Below the pieces are notes generated by a model. It was not told where the DNA came from, made no database searches, and saw only the letters and a list, made by a program, of their open reading frames with translations. 64,000 nucleotides of DNA, taken from contig OX387607.1 in the NCBI GenBank assembly GCA_947568835.1, positions 7,263,201-7,327,200 of the forward strand. Reading direction: 5' to 3'. A program made the position numbers and the translations under genes. This document shows positions 1 through 11,428 of the stretch, one piece after another; position 1 is the stretch's first letter, and each line of letters begins with the position of its first letter. This stretch comes from Protonemura montana. Its lineage: Eukaryota; Arthropoda; Insecta; Plecoptera; Nemouridae.

Positions 1-3000
1 GGTGGAAGTGCGGTTAATGGTTCCGAGCATGTGCTCAACGGACTGTCGATGGCGTTCAATGTGAGTAACGGCAATGGCACGGCGGCGGGCGAGGATTGCA
101 GGGTTTGTGCCAGCAGTCGCAGGTTCCTGGCCGACAAGGACAGTGGTAGCAGCTCGGCGAGCGGTGAGTGCTTGGTCTACAACAATTTGCTAGAGGTTGG
201 AGGTGTTGAAAAAAGAAAATTAGGTGTTCAGGCCCTGCAAAACATACATTTATTGCACTATTTACCCAACATCTCTACTTACTTTTCGTAGACTATTGTG
301 ATTGCAAATATGATATCGAATATTATATCAACCAAGAATTACATGCAATCTTTGTTGCTTGATGAACAGGGGAGAAATTTACGATCTCTCAAATTCCTGG
401 CTAAGGATCAGGCATCCTCTAAGGATCAGGATCAGGCTTATCTTCCAAAACATACCCAGTTGATCTATTTCAATGTTACAGATTCTAGCGCATAGTCAAA
501 TATCATCAACTTTTATCTTATAAGCCAAACTCTTCAAGGTTTCAGTACATAACATTTTTAATCATTTGTAGCTGCTTGCATCCATCCATCTTTTTTCTTA
601 GTGGTGCGTACCTTTATCCTATCTCATAACGCGACAGACTGGTCAGGGATGTTATCCCTTGTTGCCGTGTTTCAGGTAAAACTTCTCGCTACTCGACTCC
701 ACCTTTGTATTCGCGAACGCCTAGTTCCGGCTACCCCACGCCCAACGAGGAGCGGGAACCACTGTGTGAGCACAGGTGCCGGAATGCGTCTCGGCTAGAC
801 GGGGTCGACGGGCTCGCTCCTGTGCAGAGCGACGTACAGACTCGGCTGCACCAAATCATCACCGAGCACAAGGTTGGTTGAGGGGCATCCTGGGCGTACT
901 GTCTCAAATCACCACCTTATATCTACTATATACATTGCATCGTTAGAGGGAATGGAGATCTGGATTTTTAGTAACCCACTGCTGTAAGGCTTACTAATAA
1001 GTGACTGAGCGCTTAATATAGTGCGTACTTCGAGAACTGACATGGAAAAATTTTCAATTATGACTAGTATTTTATAATTTTATGAAGAATGCATTCAAGA
1101 ATGCATGCAGCAAAAGGTTCTATGGAACTATTCCGATACACTCTACTTCTTAGTTGAACTAAAAACCTGTCTTGTTGGATTGTTTTAAGAATTTTGTTAT
1201 TTGCTGAAAATAACTCCACGTTACTTGGGATCAACCACCACACAAAAAACATTAATTGCAATTCAATTGTAATTGTTTATGAAGATGAACTTTTGGCATT
1301 TGCTATAGAAAAATAATAAAAAAGCTGAAAGTGTGTTAAAAAAATGGCAAACAAATTAAAATGTTTTGGATTTTATTTTCAAGTGACAAAATATGACAGA
1401 ATCAAATATTGTCAAAAACCCAGTGAAAAACAAGAGCGTTACGGCCATTAAGCTCTTTAGTCATATCGGTAATGTGAAGAAAGAAAATATTTTTCCAGTG
1501 AGTTTTTTCCAGAGGTTATCTGTCAGTGTTTTAATCGAGCCCTGTTTTTATGTCTTCAGGTAAAAGAAGAAGCTCTGCAGCGAGATCTTCATTCCACGCG
1601 GCTAGCGCTGATCCAGCAAGTGTGCCACCATTGTAGTCATAACCACGAGCGGCCAGACGATACGGTGAGTGCTGCCACCTACTTTGTGTTTTCTTATTTT
1701 CACCTTTTTCGTTGATGTTTAATATGAGGTGCCTGGAGCACTGGGAGATTAAACCTCTTGAACCTCATGAACTGTGTGAGCTTTTTGTTTTAAGTGAGGG
1801 CATTAAGTGTAAACCAAATTTTTGCACCCGTCAAGTATAGTCATGTGTTTTTCTATACCAAAAACCTTTACTATAAATGTAATATCATATTATGGATGTT
1901 GGATACTAATTTTTTTAAACTTGTAGTAACTGCCATTTACCATTTTCGCCATTTGCCATTTAACTGCCAAAAATGACAGCACAGATATTTTTCTTTCCTT
2001 AAAAGGCAAAAAAATTACTGTGCGGATTCCATTCCTTTTTAGTTCAGAAGCAATTGTTGCTACTGGCTATTTTGCTATATTTTTCTGATAGGTTAAATGA
2101 CCTCTCATGCATTCTAGGCCAAAGTATTCAACCTTATAAAGAAACCTGAAAGAGAAATCAAAGCCATTTACACTCCGCTATTTTTTTTATTTTTAATCCT
2201 AGACTAGGTGCTGCATGCTGTCACAATCTATGTGCGATGAAATGCATGCAATACCTACCAGCCAGCACATGGGTGCTTGATGTAAATGAATGATTTATTA
2301 ATTGACAATTAGTCATGACTTGGGCTGGTACATAGCTGGTTTATGTAGAACAAGATGCATTCATGAATCAGTCACAGCCAGCGAGAGTGGGAACATGCGC
2401 CTTAGTGTAATTTAATCAGTTAAAATTATCTGCACAACCACTTAAGTTGCCAATAAATTTGCATATTTGAGTTTTAAATTGAATACGTGTTTTGCCGCTT
2501 TGATAAATGGTGGATTTTCATGGAATTGCAATGTGAATTACTTTACAAAAAAAACAACGCCTACTTGAACTTGAATTAAAATTTAGATTCAATTAATCGT
2601 GTGCTTGGATATAGGCTTTTTGCAAAAAAGTGTGACCTGATGTACTCTTGACATTAAAGAGTATAAACAAAGTCAACCAGCTGTATAATCATCCAATGAA
2701 TCTGACTACTAGTGAGACTAGTGAGAGGAGATACCAAATCAAAGCCCTCATGATCAATTTTTGCTAAAAGAGCTATACACAACAATAGCTTTAGGGCAAA
2801 AGCAAAATGGCAGATTGCAGCAGAGATAAATGGTTTTTTTTAATTACCTGCATTTCATCCTAAAAAAACGGGAGTGTCTCTGCCGTAAAAGTGCATTCTC
2901 TCATAGAACGGAGTATTAGTTGTGGTACAGAAGGAAAGAGAGAGGGAGCACAACTCAGCATAGTATATATGCACTAATCCTCTCAGTCTGCATAAAAATG

Positions 3001-5060
3001 CTATAATGCAGCGAACAAAGTACGTTGAAACCTTGTCCCCATAAAGACAACGCCCGACCCCAACTCATCTAATTTCGGTACTAGGGCTCGCTGCCTGAGT
3101 CCGTCTTCTCGGAACACATCTCTGCGGGCGAATCGTTGCCCAGTGACGTTTCGTGGGAAGCGATCGACGACGCCGGGCCAACCCTGTGGGTGCCCGACCA
3201 CGCGGTCAGTCACTGCATGGGATGCAACACCACCTTCTGGATAGGCAGGCGCAAGCACCACTGCAGGTGATGGGGGTACACGTGCTAACGTGACACTAAC
3301 CAAGTAGGGTTAGCTGGCCGAACGGTCGGATTAGGTTTAGTGGCGTTGAGGGATGGAGGAAAGAAGTGCAGTGTACCAAAGAATATTTATCAAACTTTGT
3401 ACAGTATTTTCAAGGTTAGAATTGCTAACAAAAATAGCTGGCTTACAGCCATCTTCCCTAATAGCTTTTATGAGCATATGTTGTTACTTATAAGGCTGTG
3501 TGTCTGATGTTAGTGAAAATCCTAAGCCTAGGAAATCTGTACCTTTAAGAATAGTCAACCCCTGGAAAATATCATAGGCTACAAAATCTTACAGAGCCAG
3601 GAAGCTACTTGGCCTTCAACACAAAGTTTGGTAAACATGTTTTGTTTTAACTCACAATGCTGTGGTTAAATTGTTGTAATAATAAATGCTGTCACCTTAA
3701 TTTAAATTATGATGAGTGATGTCTTTACCACTGCACTCTGGTTAAATTGATACAGTTGGTGAACCAAGGAACTAGGTCAATTGGAAGAGTATGATAGATA
3801 ATTTGCAAACAAAATTAACGTTTGAATGTAACTTTGAAAGGTTTCTCTCTGTGAGATCAATCAATGCCTGCTTTTATGAGGCTGCATGATTGATTTGATT
3901 GCAAATCGCAAGTTCAGTGTTTTTTATACAGCTATTGTGTCATTCGGGCACATTGTCGGAGCATTTAGTTTGGCTTCTTGATTTCGCTACGGGATTACGT
4001 ACAAGACTGGAAATGTCGATTTCGTGATCTGTGACGACAATTATATGCTCACTTGTAAATATTGTACGAAATGAGTACTAATAAAATAGTTATTGGTAGT
4101 ATTAATGATAACATCTAATCAGTAACCATTGATTATTATTTAATACAATGTCCATTATGATGTTACTGAAAGAAGTAGACAAGTACTAACTATGTTGCTT
4201 ATTGTAACCATAACCATTGGGCTTTGTAACTTTTTTAACAAATCGTTAGATATATATTTTATCTAGAAGAAAGTGTTCACCTTGCTGCATTATGTTACTT
4301 AGATCCTTCCATATTACAGGGTAGAACAGTGTTACAATGGCAGGAGTACAATAATTAATTTTGATTGGGATTTGGATTCAATTCTTAAATAGCTCATTTT
4401 TATTAGTCAATTCATTTCTTTCAACCTTGCTAAACTTTTAACAAAACTTTATTGACCCCAACCTACTTGCATGATTTCCGTGAACAGCATTCAAACAATC
4501 TATCTGTTCTTTCCAGAAACTGCGGTAAAATCTTCTGCTCCGACTGTTCAGAGAACACGGTCCCCCTGCCTGACGAGCAACTCTACAACCCTGTGCGTGT
4601 TTGCACCTCGTGCTACGCTCTGCTGAACCCTAACCCAGCGTTCTATGCCAGCGACCAGCCGTCTCTCGAGTTGCGGCCTGCAAACGACTCTCCTGATTTC
4701 GACCTCCAAGCTCTCGACGGCTCCGTCGGCAATGGCATCGCCAGGCAAATGGCAGACGAGATCGAAGCCGACAGCTTCAACTCGAGTCAAGAGGAAAACA
4801 CCTCAACTAATGGTCAAAATAACGGCCAAGCAAACGGCCAGGCAAACGGGTACGTCAGCGCAAACGGTTCAGCAAAGTACGACGTCCAGCAGCAGGGGTG
4901 TCTGCTTGAAGCAAATGGATTCAAAGAAAACGAACGCTATGCCAATGGATATCCTGTAAACGTTTCCGCAAAATGTTCCAACGGAATCGACCAGTCGTGC
5001 GGGTCGGAAACCGAGGCAAATTCTTGCACCAAATCCGTAGTCACGGCGGTTTCCACTTAA
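1..5060 (+). CDS. MTMR4-like: Myotubularin-related phosphatase of MTMR3/MTMR4 type, C-terminal part (5' end outside window)
   Basis: Phosphoinositide 3-phosphatase family acting on PI3P and PI(3,5)P2 at endosomes; only the C-terminal 396 residues are here. Coding exons: 1-163, 676-872, 1560-1664, 3085-3266 and 4517-5060, giving one frame with intron phases 1, 0, 0 and 2. Visible order: a low-complexity linker with '[16 protein letters not shown]'; a probable coiled coil at visible residues 102-140 (from '[17 protein letters not shown]'); then a FYVE zinc finger at 190-251. The FYVE carries all three PI3P-binding signatures: WVPD, the basic RRKHHCR patch (completed across the last intron) and RVC, plus the paired zinc cysteines. 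The wording around '[13 protein letters not shown]' is typical of MTMR3/4 rather than other FYVE proteins, and a C-terminal FYVE after a coiled coil is the MTMR3/4 layout. The roughly 145-residue tail is polar and rich in Asn-Gly. The catalytic CX5R domain must lie left of base 1. MTMR3 and MTMR4 cannot be separated; arthropods usually have one such gene. Confidence 0.9.
164..4516 (+). other. MTMR introns (164-675, 873-1559, 1665-3084, 3267-4516)
   Basis: Four AT-rich introns with GT-AG ends. No second gene is visible. Intron 1665-3084 carries a dispersed repeat at about 2789-2920, annotated separately. The others show only short low-complexity runs and a few GGATCAG-type direct repeats near 410-440. 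Confidence 0.8.
2789..2920. repeat. Dispersed repeat, copy 1 (partner at 41976-42118)
   Basis: The block starts with 'GCTTTAG' then 'GCAAAAGCAAAATGGC' and ends with 'CTCTGCCG', 'AAAAGT', 'ATTCTCTC' and 'GAACGGAG'. The same words recur in the same order and spacing at 41976-42118, on the same strand. Two copies in one window suggest a common non-autonomous element. Ends, target duplication and class are not determinable. Confidence 0.6.
3187..4624 (+). other. FYVE-domain coding segment split by a 1.25-kb intron
   Basis: The zinc finger is encoded by the 3' half of exon 3085-3266 and the 5' part of exon 4517-5060. The intron (3267-4516) interrupts the arginine codon ending the RRKHHCR motif (phase 2: AG before the intron, A after it), so the motif exists only in spliced mRNA. 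Downstream '[10 protein letters not shown]' and 'PVRVCTSC' supply the remaining cysteines. This junction is the strongest check on the exon model: both sides fit the FYVE consensus without a gap. Confidence 0.88.
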
Positions 5061-5117
5061 GTTACACAGGTGTAGCTTACTTTCGAGATGCCGGGAAAAC
5101 AAAGTTAACCACACCCA

Positions 5118-5123
5118 AATAAA
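5118..5123 (+). terminator. Candidate polyadenylation signal of the MTMR gene
   Basis: AATAAA lies 58 bases after the TAA stop at 5058-5060, followed by T-rich sequence. It is the first canonical hexamer downstream, but the region is AT-rich and later hexamers could also serve. Confidence 0.45.
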
Positions 5124-7679
5124 GAAAACAATGCTTACTAATGGTTTTATGGAATGTAAGTGATGCTCTGGTCATTCTTACCACTTTGCAAAGTCACTGC
5201 AAGCGATTTTTGTTACTTTTTATTACGATTTACAATGTTTTTTCGTAACGTGCCAGCAGGTATTTAAAAAACATTATCCGTAAACTTTTCGTCCATCCTT
5301 CGCCCCAAAATATTAACCTAGAACTGCTTTCCAAAGATATTATGACACATTGATATTTCAGTGATGATTTGTTACCAAAATCAAATGATTTTAAATTGAA
5401 ATTGATGTTACAAATTACAATAATGAATATTTAAGTATTTATTATAAATTAGTAAGATTCTAGCATATAGTTTCTGCATTTCTTTTGCATGGTAAGGGTT
5501 GGTAACTTTCGGTAATGAATTGTTTCGCGGAACAATGCAAAACTGTGATCTGTCTTTGATTGGAAATGACAAGGTGCAAGGAGACTCGGTGTCATTGTCA
5601 CGACAATGAAGCCCCTGAGGAATGATTTGTGATTGCTGGTTTTAACAATGTATGAAATCAAAGCATTAATAATTAACTGTATACTATAAAACGGTATCGA
5701 GTGGAGCCATTGTAGATATTGTAGTCGTATAAATTGTAGAGTTATTTATGAGATAACGATGTGAAATGTGATTTGACAGGTGCAGGACGAAATTGGGTTG
5801 AGCCAAAATCTTCAAAGTCGCAAGTACAGGATTTCGTGGAGCCTTTTTAAAAGATAAACATCAGCCTGTGTGGGTTGCCAAATGGTTTTCCATTCAATGT
5901 CAATCAATCAGGAACTGACAGTTCTTAATTATTCCAATAGCATTTTTTGACCTTATAGAATTCAAATGTCCACTATATTATTTCACCAATTGGAATATGA
6001 GCAAACAAAACCATGTTTTAACTATTTATATTTTAATTGTTATGTTTTATTCAGGCCTGTTTTATTAGTGATTTTTTCCAATGAAAAGAGATGCAATGTG
6101 TTAAAAGGAGCTTATCCATCGTGATTAAGAGTGGGCTAAGGTGCGAAGTTGTAGAGATGATAAATTGGGCCACTTGCGATCCTTCCTAAGGATGGTACAA
6201 CCTGAAAAACAGTATTTCTCTACTTATCCGTTTGCTCATGTGACAAGTGAACTAAACAAACTAAAGAAAAGTAGGTAATGTATAAATAAATTAAAAATAT
6301 TCAATAAAAATAAAAGAAAGGAAAAGTTCGTTTTCCAAAGAGAATATGACCGTTCCAACAAATGGTCTCCCACCTAATACTTCCCATGCAGGTTAACTAC
6401 AGGGATCTAGAACTCAAGAGTTTTGGAAAAATGTCCATGGTCATAAGTACATATTTTAAATATATATTTGAACATATTGTATGCATAATTTATGTACACA
6501 TATATTTTTACTTGTGTGTATCATTATTACTGTTTTCTTAATTTTTTGAAGCCAGGAAAGCTGAAGCGAAAATCCTATACTTGCGACAGGCAAGTGATTT
6601 ACTATTACCACCCTAGACTGACTAAGGTTGCAGAGATTGATTATATTATTGTATATTAAGCAAGTAGAGATATTGTACATTTTCATTTAACTCTGTATAT
6701 ATTAAGTTGCTAGAGAAAACTTAAGATAGAATTATACTATTATTATATGTACATTTGAAACATAAAAAAGCAGATTTGATTGCCTACTTCCTGTGCAAAT
6801 TCCTTACATCCTACCTTCAAGGAAGTACATGCCATTTTTGTGGGTTTCAAAAATTTTTATCATGGGCGGATCACAGGATTATTCAATTAATTTAATTGGA
6901 GGTCATTTGGCTGCCCACACATTAATATTGTGTGATGCCAAACATGAGTTGGCAGATCTAACCTTTGTTATTGCCATATTACGGGCATGTTAGGCTGCAT
7001 TCAGTGTTTATTACTATTGATAATGTTAGTGTCCGTTAAGCTGGCATTGAACAATACGGGGGAAGGATTTTGACATTGCTTTTCGGTAAAAACCGGAATG
7101 CATTTGGATATTGCATATTTGAAAGTACGAGCAAGATGAGTCGCGGTTGTGGGTAACATACTGTGGAACTAGGCTTGTGGGTCTCATTCGGCTCCCCCTT
7201 GGACGGGAGTATTGTTACTGATGTAGCCTTTATTCAATTTACAAAAGGGGATTAGATGGGTAGAAGAGGGGGTGTACTGTTCAAAACTTATATTATCATC
7301 GATAGTGGTACATCTGCAGAATCACGAATTCGACCAGAAACATCAAATTCCAAGAGTTGACCTTGGGGTTTACGAACGCAGATGAAAACCACGGCGAGCG
7401 TCATGGTATCAACTGGCATCAACATTTCCTGGTATCGAATCATTCCATGATCAGTGGTGGTAGTCTGTGTTCAGAAAACAAAAACGTGATTTTCGAAAGT
7501 ATTTTCCTACAATTTTTAAGTTTAAATAACAAAATTTTAAATCGCATCTTAAATCTAGTTGGGACCGATTTTCAAATGATCTGTGCTAGCGCTAGGTCAC
7601 GCTACAGGTGTAAGATAACCACTCGTCGCGTTTCAGCACGTCCCGACGATGAAATCAATTTCTAATCGTCGCACACTCC
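5124..7679. other. Intergenic region between MTMR and WSCD-family genes, left part
   Basis: AT-rich sequence with no exon-like frame. It contains a degenerate 5S-derived SINE at about 6165-6415, annotated separately. Short open frames here have no recognisable domain and lack the GC-rich third positions of the real exons. Confidence 0.7.
6165..6415 (-). mobile_element. Degenerate 5S rRNA-derived SINE (copy g)
   Basis: Read on the minus strand, 6348-6415 resembles the internal promoter part of 5S rRNA: 'GTTAACCTGCATGGGAAGTA' followed by 'TTAGGTGGGAGACC' corresponds to the A-box to C-box stretch. To its left, 6180-6225 ('GGATGGTACAACCTGAAAAA', then 'AGTATTTCTCTAC') matches the body of the copy at 55635-55835. 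Head and body are in the same order in both copies. Diverged, so an old insertion. Confidence 0.6.
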
Positions 7680-8043
7680 ACAGCCTCTCACCCCCTTATC
7701 TCACCCTAGAATCGAGCTGACTTGTGCGCGCGCGCCCTTCCCCTTTTAAACCCCCCAAGTTTGCACAGAGGAGTTCAACATGACGTGCGCACATGCCCAC
7801 CCAGAGCAGGTCGCTCGGGAGCATTCCGCCTCCGAGCCCTAACAGCCCCTCTGAACACCCCTGAATCATCACCCTCTGCACAACGCAGCGACTCTTTGGG
7901 TTTGTGGCCAGTGTCGATGCGGTCGTTGACGGGGTAAGGGCTGCTCGCCGACGTTCCTTGTTCGGACGCCGATGTACGGATTCGAGTACCATGCCGGCCG
8001 ACGCTTATCCCGTAGGAGTCTCGGACTACAAGACTAGATTTAG
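7680..8043 (+). promoter_or_regulatory. CpG-rich island with possible noncoding first exon of the WSCD-family gene
   Basis: Base composition shifts here from AT-rich to GC- and CpG-rich (including GCGCGCGCGCC near 7725). The segment ends in a good donor, TTTAG|GTAAAC, at 8043. An ATG at 7991 opens 17 codons and two bases up to that donor. Spliced to the acceptor at 11379/11380, this frame would stop at once (TGA at 11381-11383), so it would be a short upstream reading frame rather than the WSCD start. Assignment to WSCD is inference from position and orientation. Confidence 0.3.
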
Positions 8044-11000
8044 GTAAACAAAATCACTAATTTGTCTATTCATTTTAAATCTTTCAAAACTATACTCGTA
8101 ATGTGTGTGTGTGTGTGTTTTTTTGGTGTCGTGATTTTTTACCACTGCGGCTAGCGTCGCATGATACTGCCTCGTTTATAAAATATGTAGGACGTCTAAG
8201 TTTACGTGTTGAATGGCTTAGAGGCCCCCTGCTGAGTTCAGTTGCATCGAAGACATCCTTGCTTGCTGTAAGCAGTCTGCCCACTTTATCGATCGGAACG
8301 TTAGAAAAATTACATACATTTGTGCCCACACATTATTTTCTATATACGAACAAATATGCTAATATCGCGCGCGAGACGTAGGTACGTGTTTTTTTTTTTG
8401 CGATATTCATCGGCGGGACCGATCGATAAAAATGCGAGCCCTAATGCATTCGCCGCACTCGTGAATGCAACCCAGTTAAAATTGTCACGTGAGATCATAA
8501 CTCTTTGAGTCCAGACGAACGCGTGGAGTTCCCGAACCTGTTAGTTCGACCGCGTGAACCGAACAATACATACAAAGACTAGGTTCGTGACATGTTCGCG
8601 TTTACAACTTGGATCTATGACTGCGGTCGCTAGGGCTACGAGGAAACACATCCCTTGGGCCTTGACTTGGTTGCATAGATTTTAGCTACTACCCCCGCAC
8701 GCGCCCGATGTAGGTAAGCCAAGGAGGTCAGAAGGGGCTTGCCTTGCCAGGGGCTCGGAGTCGATTTTTTCTCCAATACGTATGACTGCGATCCAATCCT
8801 TTTGTTCTCGTTTTGACAGATATCTTATGCAGCATTGATGTGGATTGGCAATGAAGCAGAGAATTCTGTGCGCGAAATGCGATGCGTTGACAGCCGCCTT
8901 GCCCACGCACATGTGTCTTTTGCTAGCCGTAAGAATAGATCGGCTGATCGCGTTGTTTGTAACTGATGCAACTAAATTTGGCGTGACTTGCAAAGGGTGA
9001 CAATTCTTGCGGTAGGTACCTGTTATATATTGGCACGGCTACTGTGGTCGTAGTTTACCATTTTTCCAACAGCAAATTGCAATTTAATTCGCTGCTATTG
9101 ATTCGCGTCGCATTGGAAGTTTCCACCCTTAAGCCCACTAGGGGCTACAATTTATCCCAGCATTATTACGTGTCGTTTCAGAGTGCATTAGTACCTACAC
9201 ACCCGCGTTAGAAAATTATAGAACCCATTTGATTAATTTTCCCACAAAGCGACAGACGGGGCAACTAATGGATATCGTACACGCAATTAATTTATATATA
9301 TGTATATATCGCCCCTGAAGCAACAAACAGCACCTACCTACATTGCTAAATTATATTTCCTCAGGATCATCTGTCTAGACCACATGTGTATATATATATA
9401 TACCAATGTATCATCGTATGACATATCGACAGGGTTTTACTGGCGATCTACGTAAACATTCGAGTGGCTAGATCGGGCGCATAGCACTGTGTAAACAACA
9501 ATTTACTGGATCTTCTAACGTCTTATTCAACATTGCTGCTTTGTCAATGTCTGAGTAAATATTGGTTCTGTCTGTTTACAGAACAATAATAATATACCAA
9601 ATGCTTGGACACTATGACACTTTATATTCCCATTGTTTACCTTTATTGGATAATTTCATTACACAAATAGTAAACTCAAGTTCACTCGCACCCACACCTA
9701 TCGAGTCCTATCTTTGAGAGCTCATCTTGACAAAACTCAAATATTTCAAGTATTTGATTAAATTTGTTTACAAAATAAATTTTTTGTTGAGCTTTCATGT
9801 CATGGCAATTTCTGAAATATTGCATTTCAACAAGCAGATTGTGTTCTTAGTGAGTCACTACCCTGCATCTTTATAGTTTAGTTGTATTTCTCTTCCAATT
9901 ACCGACATAAACCCAAGGGTAGGCACTCGGAGATCAATGAGAGCGACATTCCTGCTTTCATATCAATGGTGATAGAGATTTAAATTAAAATTATTTTATT
10001 TATTTATGGCGAAGAAAAATGTAAACATTTTTAACACATCACAGTGTCAGATTTACTGTTTTTGAGTGCCATGTGCCACTTTCTGTACAGGGACGTGTCT
10101 GAACCGTTTTAGTCGTTTTGAGTCGTATTGATTCAGCATGGAGGTGGTGTCAAAAATCGTTCAAAAGTGGGGGTTTGGGACGTAGCCCCCCAACTTTCTC
10201 GAAGTTCAAAAATATATTTGAAGCTAGTCTGTGTGTTGCGGGTAGTAAATGGGACTGCAGATAGCATAATTTTCAGCTACATTATTATATTTTAAGACGT
10301 CTGTGAATTTAAATTGTGAAAACACAGAAATAAATTTCCATAGTGAGCCAAACTTATCTGAACAGTAAGCTCACTGTTGCTATATACCAAGAGTACAAAT
10401 TGGTAGTTGCATGTGTACACTCTTTTATCACAATTACTTTTTAGTAGATTTTATTTTGTGGTGCACCGTTTTTTTTTCTGCAAAAGTACATTTCTCTACA
10501 CCGAGTACTCTTCCACACTGATTTATTGGATTCATACACTTTATACTATTTTATATTTCACTCTGAACCTGAAGTTGGCTACCATACCTTCATGTTAATA
10601 AAATCATTCCTTTTTATGGTTTTTAGACTCATGTCTACTTTATTTAACCTTAGCACTAGTTACAAAAAAATCCATTTAAATTTTGGGTTTTCAGTGCTAA
10701 GTAAAAAAACAACAAACTTTCCCAGCTTACCACCTATCAGCTATCATCCTTGATAAAATAAAAGTCAGCAGTTGGGAAAATGTTGGGAAATTTTTTTGTT
10801 TCTTAAATAGCATTAGAAAAGCCCAGCTGTTAATAGCATTTCCAAATCATTCTCTTGCCATAACAATTCTGCAACCATACTATAGAAGAGTAGGTACCAA
10901 CCAAGGTCAACACATCATTGTCAAGCTGCCCTACCGTTAGCCCGACTAAACGGTCATATAGGCGGTGTGGCACACACGATACAAGAGCCAAAACAGAACC

Positions 11001-11379
11001 AAAAAAAAAACATTTATCTTGTATTTTACAAAAAATAAATACCGATTAAAGAAAAAAAAAATTATTTAATGCATTGCCCAGCTACCAGGAGACTGAAAAA
11101 ATGGTTTAAATGTGAACTTAAAACATACCTTACACAGAAATGTTGTTATAATATTGACAAACTAATTAAACCGTGTCTGTATTTCTTATTTTTATTCCAC
11201 AATTTTCTTATGCCGTATCCAATATAATAAAATGATCAAAAGGGACGAACAAAAGTAACAAATAAAAATAATTGCATGCTGTTGACAATATGCAAAATCT
11301 GATTTAAATTACAAACGCTTGCAATGCACGGGGTATTTTATTTTAATGTTTAGTAAAGGTGTTTGTGGGTCTACCGCAG
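8044..11379. other. AT-rich sequence upstream of the first WSCD coding exon
   Basis: Either intergenic or the first intron of the WSCD gene. It holds a (TG)n run at 8101-8118, AT-dinucleotide runs near 9291-9402, a block near 10160-10190 ('GTGGGGGTTTGGGACG') recurring in inverted form near 21542, and many A/T runs. No protein-coding exon was found on either strand. Confidence 0.65.
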
Positions 11380-11428
11380 GTGATGTGGACTGCTTGGGGT
11401 GACTAAGCAATGGCGAGGCTACCTCGGC

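Noticed and set aside
4452-4516. 5' extension of the last MTMR open frame upstream of 4517
   Set aside because: Intron sequence: the FYVE arginine codon is completed exactly at the acceptor 4516/4517.
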